NCBI GenBank assembly: GCA_023229245.1
Contig: JALNZU010000015.1
Coordinates: forward strand, 1-64,000
DNA: 64,000 nt
From: Bacteroidales bacterium
GTDB taxonomy: Bacteria; Bacteroidota; Bacteroidia; Bacteroidales; F082
Reading direction: 5' to 3'
In this document: piece after piece, positions 52,701 through 62,087 of the stretch
How the letters are laid out: each line of letters starts with the position of its first letter
How positions within the stretch are numbered: position 1 is the stretch's first letter
Translations under genes and position numbers: made by a program
The notes under the pieces: model-generated
Seen by the model: only the letters and a program-made list of their open reading frames with translations
The model's database searches: none
What the model was told of the DNA's origin: nothing

Positions 52701-53121
52701 AGAAGCGATACGAAATCAGATGAAACAATTAATAGACGGATTGAAAGCTGAAGGGGAGTTAGGGGATAAAGGACTAAGTGAAGCACTAAAAGAGATGGAA
52801 ATGTTTGAGGAACAATTAGTGAATAAACAATTGAATCAGAACTTAGTAAAGCGACAGAATGAGATAATGGTTCGATTGTTAGAATCCGAAAAAGCAATCA
52901 AAGAGCGAGAGAAGGAGGAAAGAAGAGAATCGACTGAATTTAAAGGCGAAAATTTTGGAAACCTTATTGATGAAAATGAGTATAAACGTATTATAGAGCG
53001 ACAGTTGGATATGTTAAGGACTGCACCTTTAGACTTGCAGCCTTATTACAAGCGTAAATTGTCAGAATATTTTATGAGATTTAATATACAAGCCAGGCAT
53101 GAGAAAGATCAAATTCAATAA
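49771..53121 (+). CDS. DUF4175 family membrane protein
   Basis: 1116 residues. Two or three membrane helices near the N-terminus (about 30-50, 58-80, 165-185), an extracytoplasmic beta-rich middle (about 195-500), and a long Gln/Glu/Lys/Leu-rich coiled-coil region (about 505-830) followed by Met/Gln-rich helices. This layout fits DUF4175, found in Bacteroidota and some Proteobacteria, function unknown. Next to it come a hypothetical gene, ybeY and mnmG, a grouping seen in Bacteroidota. The start follows a minus-strand neighbour by 84 bases. The stop overlaps the next gene by 23 bases. Confidence 0.85.
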   Translation: MSMLDQSANILVKSIETFIRRYFKNRLFKGLIFFTLLISSVFLAMVFLENLAYLPTYMRAILLYGYCMLFLIVLVRYVGIPVYKLIRYRQSMSYKEAAVYLGRFFPTVSDKLLNTLQLQDLYSIDNETELLVASINQRTLQLSKIPFASAVNLRDNIRYLRWTSIPLLILMVLFLAAPAFIQQPTERILDYNTVYNKPLPFTVSIKSPLFVTQNSDYELLIELEGDEFPEQFHIETNGMKMPMERIASNAFSLRFKKLSQEMLFQIRGGRYNSGILKLNVFPKAMLMSFEAHLQYPVYMNRENESIRDQNWIGVPQGTLINWRFYTRATDELHVMVDSANQQVDFLEDKWSLKTIVDASFDLELIASNTQSGPSEPMLLHIESIPDEWPSISVQLIEDEYLNSNKYFTGLIDDDYGFSRLERRIEITDGEGQILKENVEVLQLDPTLLRQQFFYFLTLDSLRIENAKEIVVQFAVYDNDLVRGPKEKLSQPFTLLFTDPSILDSISKAQEELITKSLEEVKEESALLRHEMREFQRELLQKKELDWNDKQQLEELIHRQQSLENLLESLKEDQKKLNQFNQDHDLVQERLLEKQQQVDKLIEEIIPEDIRQMMEELQKLLEELNKDQVAEMLKNLEMNNEKIEEMLDRNLALLKQLQFEKKMNQWMERLENLSKELIENAENTLEKGRDKEKLSEELNRIQEAFKDEISSLDQLKQENELLEKPFNLENTEVEEQEIESELEQGQESLSRKKNKESHDSQQNAAQGMQQLRDKVQQMMQMSSMQQLAEDAAEVRFLLETILRISFAQEDALMSLHQIRRDDPAYVGIMKDQSMIAEAFLTVEDSLRAISKRQPMIENFVFKEINEINDHITESQEYMKDRHSSQAAASQQYAMMGMNNLALLLAESLKKMQENMGMPSPMQGEGQCADGQSPGDGIQNLREMQDALGQTLQDLMDGKNSGQNGMGMSEEIARMAAQQEAIRNQMKQLIDGLKAEGELGDKGLSEALKEMEMFEEQLVNKQLNQNLVKRQNEIMVRLLESEKAIKEREKEERRESTEFKGENFGNLIDENEYKRIIERQLDMLRTAPLDLQPYYKRKLSEYFMRFNIQARHEKDQIQ

Positions 53122-53548
53122 GGAGCAAAATCAATTTGATTTATTTGAGAGATATTTGGAAGACGCTCAAAGGGAAGGAATCATTGATGATACAAATTTA
53201 GGTGCACTTAATGTGACTGCTTCCAGACTTTATTCCTTTCTCCAGACTGTTTCTGACGAAATCGAGTACAGCCTTGATTTATCATCTGATCTACATGGAA
53301 TAAAATTACAATTAATTTTGGAATCCAAAAATGGTGAGAATTTACATGGGATTGAATCAGTTATAGATGAAATAAAATCTATGAAACTTTTTGAGTTTTG
53401 GAAAAAAGATAGTCTTTCAAATTCCTATATTTTTGTATTCTCCGATTATGGCATTCAGTCGCATTTACAACGGGAGAGGCAAAGGTCTTTGAAAGCCTTT
53501 TATAAGGAAACACCTGTTTTCAAGTCTTATGAAATTACCGGTGATTGA
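53099..53548 (+). CDS. Hypothetical protein between DUF4175 and ybeY
   Basis: 149 residues with no membrane segment or signal. It starts inside the end of the DUF4175 gene (23-base overlap) and overlaps ybeY by 20 bases, so it is embedded in a tightly coupled set. It looks like a small soluble alpha/beta protein with a basic tail (RERQRSLKAFYK). No family recognised; a regulatory or ribosome-linked role is only inferred from position. Confidence 0.7.
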   Translation: MRKIKFNKEQNQFDLFERYLEDAQREGIIDDTNLGALNVTASRLYSFLQTVSDEIEYSLDLSSDLHGIKLQLILESKNGENLHGIESVIDEIKSMKLFEFWKKDSLSNSYIFVFSDYGIQSHLQRERQRSLKAFYKETPVFKSYEITGD

Positions 53549-53975
53549 GTTTTATTCGATTGATGTTGACTTGCCTGTTTTTTTAACAGATCGTACTAAG
53601 AGCTGGATAGATAGTGTCATACGTGATAAGGGGAAGAGGACCGGAGAGGTCTTTTTTTTATTTTGTACAGATCAATTTCTGCTTGAGTTAAACAAAAAAT
53701 TTCTCAACCATGATACGTTTACTGATATACTGACTTTTCCAAATTCAGAAAATCCAGATTTACTAAGTGGCGAAATTTATATAAGTCTTGAAAGGGTTTG
53801 GGAAAATGCTAAGAAGTTTTCACAAGATAAAGAAAGTGAGTTACATAGGGTTATGATACATGGCATACTTCATTTGTTGGGATACGAAGATGGTACGGAT
53901 AAGGAGTCAAGAATTATGAGAAAAGAAGAGGATGATGCGCTTAAAAAACTAATTAACCACTTAAAAATCAAATAG
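53529..53975 (+). CDS. ybeY: Endoribonuclease YbeY
   Basis: 148 residues. The metal motif HGILHLLGYEDGTDKE (about 115) matches the YbeY zinc site; the third ligand, usually His in GYDH, is Asp or Glu here, as common in Bacteroidota. YbeY trims the 3' end of 16S rRNA and takes part in ribosome quality control. It lies in the DUF4175-ybeY-mnmG block, 43 bases before mnmG. Confidence 0.9.
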   Translation: MKLPVIEFYSIDVDLPVFLTDRTKSWIDSVIRDKGKRTGEVFFLFCTDQFLLELNKKFLNHDTFTDILTFPNSENPDLLSGEIYISLERVWENAKKFSQDKESELHRVMIHGILHLLGYEDGTDKESRIMRKEEDDALKKLINHLKIK

Positions 53976-53984
53976 ATACTATAT

Positions 53985-54000
53985 AGTTTCACGTGAAACG
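53985..54000. promoter_or_regulatory. parS-like site before mnmG
   Basis: AGTTTCACGTGAAACG has a perfect 14 bp palindrome core GTTTCACGTGAAAC, matching the ParB site consensus TGTTTCACGTGAAACA except for the outermost bases. It lies between ybeY and mnmG. The second site (55893) differs by one core base. Confidence 0.7.
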
Positions 54001-54018
54001 TTCAAATTTTAACTAATC

Positions 54019-55887
54019 ATGCTTTTTGACACATATGATGTAATCGTAGTTGGAGGTGGGCATGCCGGAGCTGAAGCTGCGGCTGCAGCAGCCAATATGG
54101 GTAGTAGGGTACTACTTGTTACGATGAATTTGCAGAATATTGCACAAATGTCCTGTAATCCGGCTATGGGTGGTATCGCGAAAGGACAAATCATACGCGA
54201 AATAGATGCCTTAGGTGGCTATTCTGGAATTGTTACAGATAGAACTATGATACAATTCAGAATGCTAAATAAATCGAAGGGACCTGCCATGTGGAGCCCA
54301 AGAGCTCAAAATGACCGCATGCTGTTTTCAATGGAATGGCGTAATGTATTGGAAAAAATTAAGAACTTAGACTTCTGGCAGGATACAGTTACAGCCGTAT
54401 TAGTAAAAGATAAACAAGCAATAGGGGTAAGTACAGCGATGGGTATGAAGATTTATAGCAAGACAGTTATACTTACAAACGGAACATTTTTAAATGGATT
54501 GATACATATTGGTGAAAAATCTTTTGGCGGTGGTCGAATGGGTGATAAAGCAAGTATTGGTTTAACCGAACAACTCGTTGACTTAGGATTTAAATCTAAC
54601 CGCATGAAAACCGGAACCCCAGTGAGAGTCGATGGTAGAACTATTGACTTTAGCAAACTGAATGAACAAAAAGGGGATTCCTATATCGGAAGATTTTCAT
54701 TTACAGAACCAATTCATCTTAAAAACCAACGAAGCTGCTGGATAGGGTATACCTCAAAAAAAGTACATGAAACATTGAGGACCGGATTCCATTTGAGTCC
54801 AATGTTTAGTGGGAGAATTGAAGGAATAGGACCAAGATATTGCCCTAGCATAGAAGATAAAATTGATCGCTTCGCAGATAAAGATTCACATCAATTGTTT
54901 GTAGAACCAGAGGGATGGAATACAATAGAGTATTATGTGAATGGTTTTAGCTCCTCATTACCCGATTACATACAACTTAAAGCATTGCGACAAATAGAAG
55001 GCTTTGAGAATGCAAAAATATTTCGCCCAGGTTATGCCATTGAATATGATTATTTCCCACCTGAGCAACTTTATCATACTTTAGAAACAAAATTAATTGA
55101 GAATTTGTATTTCGCAGGTCAGATAAACGGAACAACCGGATACGAAGAAGCTGGAGCACAAGGCTTGATGGCCGGCATCAATGCACATTTAAAATTTAAT
55201 GGACAACAAGCTTTTACCCTAAACCGATCAGAAGCCTATATAGGTGTGTTAATTGACGACCTTATTACAAAAGGCGTGGATGAACCGTATCGTATGTTTA
55301 CAAGCCGGGCTGAATACAGAATACTGCTCAGACAAGATAATGCAGATTTTCGGTTGACAGAAAAATCGTATAAGATTGGATTGGCTTCTGAAGAACGTAT
55401 GGAAATATTCAGGAAGAAACAAACGAAGGTAAATGAGTTGACCGAATATCTGCGTACTAAAAGTAGTAAACCAGAAATTTTAAACCCGATCTTAACTAAG
55501 GCAGGAACTACGGCTGTTGTATCAAAACAAAAGTTAGCAACAGTGCTATTGCGACCTCAAATTAAACTAAGCAATCTGATGGAGATACTTCCTTCAGAAC
55601 TCTTTAGAGCTGAAGATGCAGAATCTGTAGAAATTTTAGAAGCAGTTGAAATATTATTAAAATATGAAAACTATATCGCAAAAGAAAAAGAAATAGCCGA
55701 TAAATTAAGTCGTTTGGAAAATGTATTTCTCAAATCTGATTTTGAATATAAATCACTTCAATTTCTTTCTTACGAGGCCAGAGAAAAACTAAGCAAAATA
55801 AAACCAACTACACTTGGACAAGCCTCTCGAATTAGCGGGATCACACCCTCAGATATTTCTCTATTAGCCATATATCTTGGACGTTAA
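54019..55887 (+). CDS. mnmG: tRNA uridine-5-carboxymethylaminomethyl modification enzyme MnmG
   Basis: 622 residues, the usual length. The N-terminal FAD fingerprint VIVVGGGHAGAEAAAAAANM and the signatures SCNPAMGGIAKGQIIREIDA, MKTGTPVRVD, AGQINGTTGYEEAGAQGLMA and FTSRAEYRILLRQDNADFRL are intact. With MnmE it modifies U34 in tRNAs reading NNA/NNG codons. In many bacteria mnmG (gidA) lies near oriC and parS; here two parS-like sites flank it. Confidence 0.97.
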   Translation: MLFDTYDVIVVGGGHAGAEAAAAAANMGSRVLLVTMNLQNIAQMSCNPAMGGIAKGQIIREIDALGGYSGIVTDRTMIQFRMLNKSKGPAMWSPRAQNDRMLFSMEWRNVLEKIKNLDFWQDTVTAVLVKDKQAIGVSTAMGMKIYSKTVILTNGTFLNGLIHIGEKSFGGGRMGDKASIGLTEQLVDLGFKSNRMKTGTPVRVDGRTIDFSKLNEQKGDSYIGRFSFTEPIHLKNQRSCWIGYTSKKVHETLRTGFHLSPMFSGRIEGIGPRYCPSIEDKIDRFADKDSHQLFVEPEGWNTIEYYVNGFSSSLPDYIQLKALRQIEGFENAKIFRPGYAIEYDYFPPEQLYHTLETKLIENLYFAGQINGTTGYEEAGAQGLMAGINAHLKFNGQQAFTLNRSEAYIGVLIDDLITKGVDEPYRMFTSRAEYRILLRQDNADFRLTEKSYKIGLASEERMEIFRKKQTKVNELTEYLRTKSSKPEILNPILTKAGTTAVVSKQKLATVLLRPQIKLSNLMEILPSELFRAEDAESVEILEAVEILLKYENYIAKEKEIADKLSRLENVFLKSDFEYKSLQFLSYEAREKLSKIKPTTLGQASRISGITPSDISLLAIYLGR

Positions 55888-55892
55888 AGAAT

Positions 55893-55908
55893 AGTTCCAC
55901 GTGAAACA
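55893..55908. promoter_or_regulatory. parS-like site overlapping a GTG start codon
   Basis: AGTTCCACGTGAAACA fits the degenerate ParB consensus TGTTNCACGTGAAACA except for the first base. It lies right after the mnmG stop, and the GTG start of the next gene (55901-55903) is inside it, so ParB binding and start of that gene share the same bases. Confidence 0.65.
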
Positions 55909-56803
55909 ACCCATATTTCATCAACGAAACGAATGCATTATTTGCGGCTCAACGCAACTTGAAAAGTTATTCGATTCAAAAGACTTCTTCTTGACAAAGG
56001 AAAACTATTCCCTGATAAAATGCCGGGATTGTAGCTTGATATTGACAACCCCTTATCCTGATGAATCAAATGCAGCTGCGTACTATGAAAGCCAGAACTA
56101 CTTTAGTCATCAAGATAGAAAGGAAGGGACAATAGCGAAGATTTATAATTTAGTGAAAATACTCAATGTCAAAAAAAAGTATCAAGTAGCAACAAAAAAC
56201 CTGACCGTTGGAAAAGTATTTGATATTGGATGTGGAACCGGCGATTTCCTGAGTTATAGTAAAAAACATGCGTGGGAAATTTTTGGACTTGAGCCAAATA
56301 ATGATGCAAGAAAACTAGCAGAAGAAAAGCTCCAGACCCAACTATTGAAATCAATTGAACAAGCAGAATTGAAATCTGAAGAAATTCAATTGATTACTCT
56401 TTGGCATGTGTTAGAACATATATATAAGCCGGAAGAACTAATGCGCTTTATTGATAAAGTATTAGATAAAAATGGACGACTTGTAGTTGCATTGCCAAAT
56501 TACGAGTCATACGATGCTGTCTATTACCGAAAATATTGGGCTGCCTTTGATCTGCCAAGACATCTGTTTCATTTCAATAAAAAATCTATTGTACAGCTGA
56601 TGAATAAGCACGGCTTAGTACTAAAAAAAATTGTCCCTATGAGATGGGATGCCTACTATGTGTCAATCTTAAGTGAAAAATATAAAAATCCAGAATCTAT
56701 ATCTTTCTTTGTAAAAGGATTGTATAAAGGTTTTATTTCTAACTTTAAAGCAAAAAGGACTATGAACTATTCCAGTCTTATTTATATTTTTGAGAAGAAA
56801 TAA
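55901..56803 (+). CDS. Class I SAM-dependent methyltransferase with zinc ribbon
   Basis: 300 residues from GTG at 55901, the only in-frame start near the conserved N-terminus. A zinc ribbon (CIICG and CRDCS, about residues 12-45) is followed by a methyltransferase core with motif I VFDIGCGTGDFL (about 103-114), GLEPN and a post-motif LWHVLEHIYKPEEL. Such proteins often modify nucleotide-sugar or lipid-linked sugars, or methylate small molecules; the acceptor is unknown. The start lies in a parS-like palindrome. Confidence 0.8.
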   Translation: MKQPIFHQRNECIICGSTQLEKLFDSKDFFLTKENYSLIKCRDCSLILTTPYPDESNAAAYYESQNYFSHQDRKEGTIAKIYNLVKILNVKKKYQVATKNLTVGKVFDIGCGTGDFLSYSKKHAWEIFGLEPNNDARKLAEEKLQTQLLKSIEQAELKSEEIQLITLWHVLEHIYKPEELMRFIDKVLDKNGRLVVALPNYESYDAVYYRKYWAAFDLPRHLFHFNKKSIVQLMNKHGLVLKKIVPMRWDAYYVSILSEKYKNPESISFFVKGLYKGFISNFKAKRTMNYSSLIYIFEKK

Positions 56804-56871
56804 TATGAATGCTTTCTTATAAGGCATATTTGAACACCTATATTTTGGGTAAATCTTAAAAGAGTGAACAA

Positions 56872-59800
56872 ATGAAACTAAGAAGTTTTTCTTTGTTTTT
56901 TTTGATAGTATTATATCTTTTTCTGTTTGTTCGATTCAGCACACACAAACAACCAAAAGATATTGCCGGGCGTATAGGTAAAGCTCTTGTCGAGTTGCAG
57001 GAGGATCAATTACAATATACAGAACAATTAACAGACGATTTTATTGAAATTATAGAAAATGACTCTACATTGGATTCGTTTGATAGGCTGCAAAAAGAAG
57101 CGCAAACAAATGGACTTTTGCTTTTTATACTTCAAGATGATAGTTTATTCTACTGGAGTTCTAATCGAATAGATTATACCGATCTTACTTCGCTTGACCT
57201 TCAAACGAAAAGCAGCCTGATTGAAATTCACCAGAATTGGTTCAATATAGTTAGGCTCGAACGGAATGATTTAATCTTATATAGTTTAAAACAGATTTAT
57301 TTTCATTATCCCATCCAAAATAAATATTTGAAAGATGGATTCGACGAGACACTTTTTCCTTTTGCAGAATCGTATTTCATAACTACAGATTCTATTGAAT
57401 CAATACCCGTCTTCTATAAAGATGATGGGTTGGCCTTTTATATAACAGTTAATAGCCAACTGATCAAAGCTGATACTGAAAAAAAATCAGTCATTCTGTT
57501 GTTGATTTTACTGATTCTTTTGACTTTGCTGTACAGAATGATATCGGATGGCTATATATGGCTAAGTAAAAAAAGTGGATTTACTGAAAATATTTCAATT
57601 TTAGCTATAGTTGATATTTTAATTATCCAGATTGTAATCCGGATATTTGGAAAATACTTTATAAATATTGATAATGAGCTATTTAAGCCTATAGCTTTTA
57701 GTAGTGGACTTTTGTTTCCATCATTAGGATACCTCATTTTACATGTGCATGCCATACTGCACATGGCACTGATCTTTTTTAAATCGAAAATTGGATTTAA
57801 GCAGAAGCCAAAAAACAGTATCAATATTCTTCTCCTGATAATATATCTTGTTGCATTTCAGGTTTTTGTGCTTGGTTCTATAACAACCGTTCTGCATTTA
57901 TTTTCCAATTCAGGAATTTCTTTGTCGTATGCTGAAATGTATGCGCTAAATATTGGGAGTTATTCCTTACTTCTGATTGCTGTAGTTCTTCATTTTGCCA
58001 TGTTGTTGATAGCAGTGGGTTTTTATTTGAGAACAAAAACAATTTCTGTTTCACCCGGCTTAAAACATTTGATTTCCGGAATAATATTGATACTCACCGG
58101 AATGGGAATATATTTCTCAGATTTTACAACCATTCTTTGGGTAGCTATTTTCTATATCCTATTATTTTATTTTGTGCTTGACAGGCTACCCTCTAAGATT
58201 CCGGAAATTCTTGGAAAAACCTTTTATTTCTATTTATTGGTGTTTCTCTCAGCCTTTATGTTGACCTATCTAATATATTCCATAAATGTAGAAACGGAAT
58301 CTAATGAACTGCAATTAGCAGCCCATAAGTTAGCTCAGGAATCGGATCCTATGTTTGAATTTTTATTTCCGGAAGTTCTTGCGCAAATTGAATCAGACGA
58401 AGTGGTGAAAATCTTGCTGCAATCTTCTGCTGAAGACAATGAAACAGAAAAAATATACAGCCATATTGAGACGAAATATTTTAGCGGCTTTTTTGAAAAG
58501 TATTCTGTTGAGCAAACCCTTTGCCATGAAGATCAAACCTTGTTGATCCAACCAGGAAACTATACTGTTTTATGCGAAGAGTTTTTTAGGCAGTTAATTG
58601 AAAATCATGGTAAAGAGGTGATACCAGCTCGATTATTTTTAATAGATGACAATATAGAAGGATTTTATTATTTGTCTGTAATTCCCCTTAGTTATTTTGA
58701 ACATCAACACGAAATATCTTCAACTCTTTATATTGAATTTTATTTCAAATATGTTTCAGAAGGCCTTGGATATCCTGATTTATTAATTGATCAGTCAAAA
58801 CAATTTATCCAGGATTTTGCGTCCTATTCTTTTGCTAATTATCGGGATGGGGTATTAAGCTATAAATTTGGTTCGTTTTTCTATCCAGGTATTCTTGACC
58901 AGCTGCCCTATCAAATTGGACATACATTTGATTTTGATGGGTTCACGCATCTCTATCAGCAAGTCAGCAATCACAAAGTATTGATTATAAGTAGAAAAAC
59001 AAAAAATATTCTGAATGCTATATCCCCATTCTCATTTTTCTTTTTAACACTATTAGGCATTACAGCATGGGTATATGTGCGGCTTAGATTGAAAAATAAT
59101 TCCGTTTCATTGGCTGATGTCAGTTTCAGATTTAAGTTTCAGATGATAGTAGTTGCTTCTTTGTTTATTTCTTTTGCCTTTATCGGTCTAAGTTCTACTT
59201 ATTTTCTGTCGAATATTTATACCACTAAAAACAAAGATTTTCTGATAGAAAAGACTAAGTCAGTAGCTATTGAATTAGCACAGCAAATTTTAACGCAGAA
59301 TTCTCAGGAAGATGAGGCATTTGACTACGCACATCAGTTGGTGATGAACTTGTCACATATTTATTTTACAGACATCAATTTGTTTCATACTGATGGGGAA
59401 TTACTAGCAAGTTCCCGTCCAGAAATATTCAAACAGCGTCTGCTGTCAGCTCGTATGGACCCGGTAGCTTATCAGGAAGTTCACCGAAAAAAGAAAATCT
59501 TTTTCCTGCATGAAGAAAACATTGGATCAAGTAGTTATATGTCTTCTTATATTCCTTTAATTTCGGATACAGGCGAAACTATCGCATATATTAATTTACC
59601 CTTTTTCGCTCTTGAGAAAGAACTTAAAGCTGAAATTTCAGCCCTTATATTTTCCTATACTAATGTATTTCTTTTCCTTGCTGCTATTGCTATCAGTATT
59701 GCATTGTATTTTTCAAGGCGACTGACCCAACCATTGGAGATGATACAGGAGAAAATGAAATTAGTACGCATTGATAAACTCAATGAAAAAATAAAATGGA

Positions 59801-60576
59801 GAAGCCGCGATGAATTAGGGCAATTAGTCGATCAGTATAATAAGTTATTGGATCAGCTACAGGAAAGTGCAGAACTTTTGGCCAGGTCAGAACGTGAACT
59901 GGCTTGGCGGGAGATGGCAAAACAAGTTGCCCATGAAATAAAAAACCCACTTACACCTATGCGACTAAGCATACAATATTTAGAAAGGGCTTGGCAGGAA
60001 AACGACCCTGATATTGATGAAAAAATAAAAAATACAGCACAAACTATTATCAATCAGATAGATACATTATCAACCATTGCTTCTGCCTTTTCTGATTTTG
60101 CCAATATGCCCGTAAGTACTCCAACACCGCAATTAGTGAGTGAAATCATTGCCGAAACCATCATGTTATTCGATAAGATAGACACCGTAAGTTTTCGGTT
60201 TATAGATCATACACACAGGAAAACAATGGTAAATATTGATCAGGACAGCTTCAGAAGAGCTCTGACAAATTTGATTAAAAACAGCATACAAGCCATAGGT
60301 AAAAAGAAGGATGGAAAAATAGATTTTGAGCTGTCAATACACGATCAATCCTGTTATATCGTTATTTCTGATAACGGAAAAGGAATGAGTAGCGATGAGG
60401 CAGCAAAAGTTTTTACACCTAATTTTACCACCAAATCAAGTGGAATGGGATTAGGGCTGACTATGGTGAAAAATATAGTGCATACGGCTGGTGGTAGTAT
60501 TAGTTTCAGCACAGAACCGGATAAAGGCACTATGTTTACAATCGTTTTACCTACAGTAATTAGCACACAACCCTAA
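56872..60576 (+). CDS. Large NtrY-like sensor histidine kinase
   Basis: 1234 residues. About 12 membrane helices: one at the N-terminus, a sensor region to ~200, a cluster of about eight helices (205-475), a large extracytoplasmic domain (~480-715), two helices (~720-780), a second periplasmic sensor and one more helix (~920-943). Then HAMP (~945-1000), HisKA with His1021 (VAHEIKNPLTPMRLS) and HATPase (GMGLGLTMVKNIV). The H-box matches NtrY-type kinases. No response regulator gene is adjacent. It is between a methyltransferase and a flippase gene, so an envelope signal is possible. Confidence 0.88.
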   Translation: MKLRSFSLFFLIVLYLFLFVRFSTHKQPKDIAGRIGKALVELQEDQLQYTEQLTDDFIEIIENDSTLDSFDRLQKEAQTNGLLLFILQDDSLFYWSSNRIDYTDLTSLDLQTKSSLIEIHQNWFNIVRLERNDLILYSLKQIYFHYPIQNKYLKDGFDETLFPFAESYFITTDSIESIPVFYKDDGLAFYITVNSQLIKADTEKKSVILLLILLILLTLLYRMISDGYIWLSKKSGFTENISILAIVDILIIQIVIRIFGKYFINIDNELFKPIAFSSGLLFPSLGYLILHVHAILHMALIFFKSKIGFKQKPKNSINILLLIIYLVAFQVFVLGSITTVLHLFSNSGISLSYAEMYALNIGSYSLLLIAVVLHFAMLLIAVGFYLRTKTISVSPGLKHLISGIILILTGMGIYFSDFTTILWVAIFYILLFYFVLDRLPSKIPEILGKTFYFYLLVFLSAFMLTYLIYSINVETESNELQLAAHKLAQESDPMFEFLFPEVLAQIESDEVVKILLQSSAEDNETEKIYSHIETKYFSGFFEKYSVEQTLCHEDQTLLIQPGNYTVLCEEFFRQLIENHGKEVIPARLFLIDDNIEGFYYLSVIPLSYFEHQHEISSTLYIEFYFKYVSEGLGYPDLLIDQSKQFIQDFASYSFANYRDGVLSYKFGSFFYPGILDQLPYQIGHTFDFDGFTHLYQQVSNHKVLIISRKTKNILNAISPFSFFFLTLLGITAWVYVRLRLKNNSVSLADVSFRFKFQMIVVASLFISFAFIGLSSTYFLSNIYTTKNKDFLIEKTKSVAIELAQQILTQNSQEDEAFDYAHQLVMNLSHIYFTDINLFHTDGELLASSRPEIFKQRLLSARMDPVAYQEVHRKKKIFFLHEENIGSSSYMSSYIPLISDTGETIAYINLPFFALEKELKAEISALIFSYTNVFLFLAAIAISIALYFSRRLTQPLEMIQEKMKLVRIDKLNEKIKWRSRDELGQLVDQYNKLLDQLQESAELLARSERELAWREMAKQVAHEIKNPLTPMRLSIQYLERAWQENDPDIDEKIKNTAQTIINQIDTLSTIASAFSDFANMPVSTPTPQLVSEIIAETIMLFDKIDTVSFRFIDHTHRKTMVNIDQDSFRRALTNLIKNSIQAIGKKKDGKIDFELSIHDQSCYIVISDNGKGMSSDEAAKVFTPNFTTKSSGMGLGLTMVKNIVHTAGGSISFSTEPDKGTMFTIVLPTVISTQP

Positions 60577-60591
60577 GCCTTGCTAGCCCTT

Positions 60592-62073
60592 ATGAAGAAA
60601 ACAAATCCCATAAAAAGTCTGGCAGGTCAAACATTGGTATATGGTATGGGAACCATAGTACCACGTATCTTGAATTATTTTTTAGTTCCTTTTTACACGC
60701 GTATATTCGATCAGGCTTTATACGGTCAGATCACTGAATTATATGCCTACCTGGCTTTCCTGTTAGTGCTGCTGACGTATGGGATGGAGACAGCATTTTT
60801 CAGGTATGCTCAAAAGCACGACACTCAAAAGGTTTTTAATAATATTTTCTCTTCTATACTGTTTACAAGCGGTATCTTTTTCGTTGCAGCAGTCATACTT
60901 TTTCCCGTATTAGCCGATATGATACACTATTCGGGCAATCCCGAATATATTCTTTTCATAGCCGGCATAGTAGTGCTCGATGCCCTTACAGCCATTCCTT
61001 TTGCTTTATTACGTAAACAAAATAAAGCCGGCCGATTCGCTATGATCAAAATAGTAAATGTAGTAGTCAATGTAGGGCTTAATTTACTGTTTCTTATAGT
61101 GATACCTGATTGGTCGCTGCAAACTGCCCAGTTGTTTTTTGGCGCTTCTGCAAGCTTAGTGATCTGGGTCTTTATTTCCAATCTGTTGGCAAGCCTGCTG
61201 AGTTTGATCATGTTGTTTCCTTCTATAAGCACCTACAAATGGGATTTGTCGTTTGCTTTCCTGAAACCTGTATTTCAGTATGCATTGCCGGTTTTAGTAG
61301 TTGGCTTAGCTGGAATGGTGAACGAAATGATCGATAAGATACTGTTGAAATATTTAGTTAACGGTACAGACAATCCATTAGCGCAGCTTGGTATATACAG
61401 TGCCAACTATAAATTAGGAGTACTAATGACGCTATTTATACAGATGTTTCGATACGCTGCCGAACCCTTTTTCTTTGCCGAAGCTGAAAAAAAAGATTCC
61501 AAACAATTGTTTGCAGTAGTGATGAACTATTTTGTCATTGCAGGATTGCTTATTTTCTTAGGTGTTTCACTACTGATTGATTTGTTTCAATATTTCATAG
61601 GACCCGATTTTCGTGAAGGACTTTTTATAGTGCCCATCATATTGTTGGCTAATTTGTTTTACGGCATTTATTATAATTTAGCTATCTGGTATAAACTCAC
61701 CGATCGTACTGGCGATGGAGCAAAGATAGCAGTGGGAGGAGCTGTGATCACTATTGTATTGAATATTGTCATGGTACCGGTATTTGGTTATGCAGGTGCA
61801 GCATGGGCACATTTTGTCTGCTACTTTATAATGATGACAATTTCTTTTATATGGGGTCAAAAAGTATATCCCATACCGTATCAATTGAAAAATCTTGCGA
61901 AATATTTGGCTTTAGCTCTTGCAATTTATTATTTAGCAACCCATATTCCAATTTCCAATCATTTTTGGAGACTATCAGCCAACTTTGGCTGGATAGCTTT
62001 GTTTGCACTGTTAGCATTGTCAACTGAATATAAAAACAGCCGACATCTGATTAAGGGAACTGATACTAGCTGA
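60592..62073 (+). CDS. Polysaccharide flippase (MATE/Wzx-like)
   Basis: 493 residues from the ATG at 60592 (MKKTNPIKSLAGQTLVYGMG); a TTG four codons upstream is less likely. About 12-14 hydrophobic helices span the protein, with the typical LAGQTLVYGMGTIVPRILNY opening and ELYAYLAFLLVLLTYGMETA. It flips lipid-linked oligosaccharide across the inner membrane. It starts 15 bases after the kinase stop. No glycosyltransferases lie nearby. Confidence 0.88.
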   Translation: MKKTNPIKSLAGQTLVYGMGTIVPRILNYFLVPFYTRIFDQALYGQITELYAYLAFLLVLLTYGMETAFFRYAQKHDTQKVFNNIFSSILFTSGIFFVAAVILFPVLADMIHYSGNPEYILFIAGIVVLDALTAIPFALLRKQNKAGRFAMIKIVNVVVNVGLNLLFLIVIPDWSLQTAQLFFGASASLVIWVFISNLLASLLSLIMLFPSISTYKWDLSFAFLKPVFQYALPVLVVGLAGMVNEMIDKILLKYLVNGTDNPLAQLGIYSANYKLGVLMTLFIQMFRYAAEPFFFAEAEKKDSKQLFAVVMNYFVIAGLLIFLGVSLLIDLFQYFIGPDFREGLFIVPIILLANLFYGIYYNLAIWYKLTDRTGDGAKIAVGGAVITIVLNIVMVPVFGYAGAAWAHFVCYFIMMTISFIWGQKVYPIPYQLKNLAKYLALALAIYYLATHIPISNHFWRLSANFGWIALFALLALSTEYKNSRHLIKGTDTS

Positions 62074-62087
62074 TCAAGCTATTATGT

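Noticed and set aside
31887..62073. Gene-strand switch near 43.5 kb as proof of an origin
   Set aside because: Both strands alternate throughout the window, so the switch is not informative by itself.
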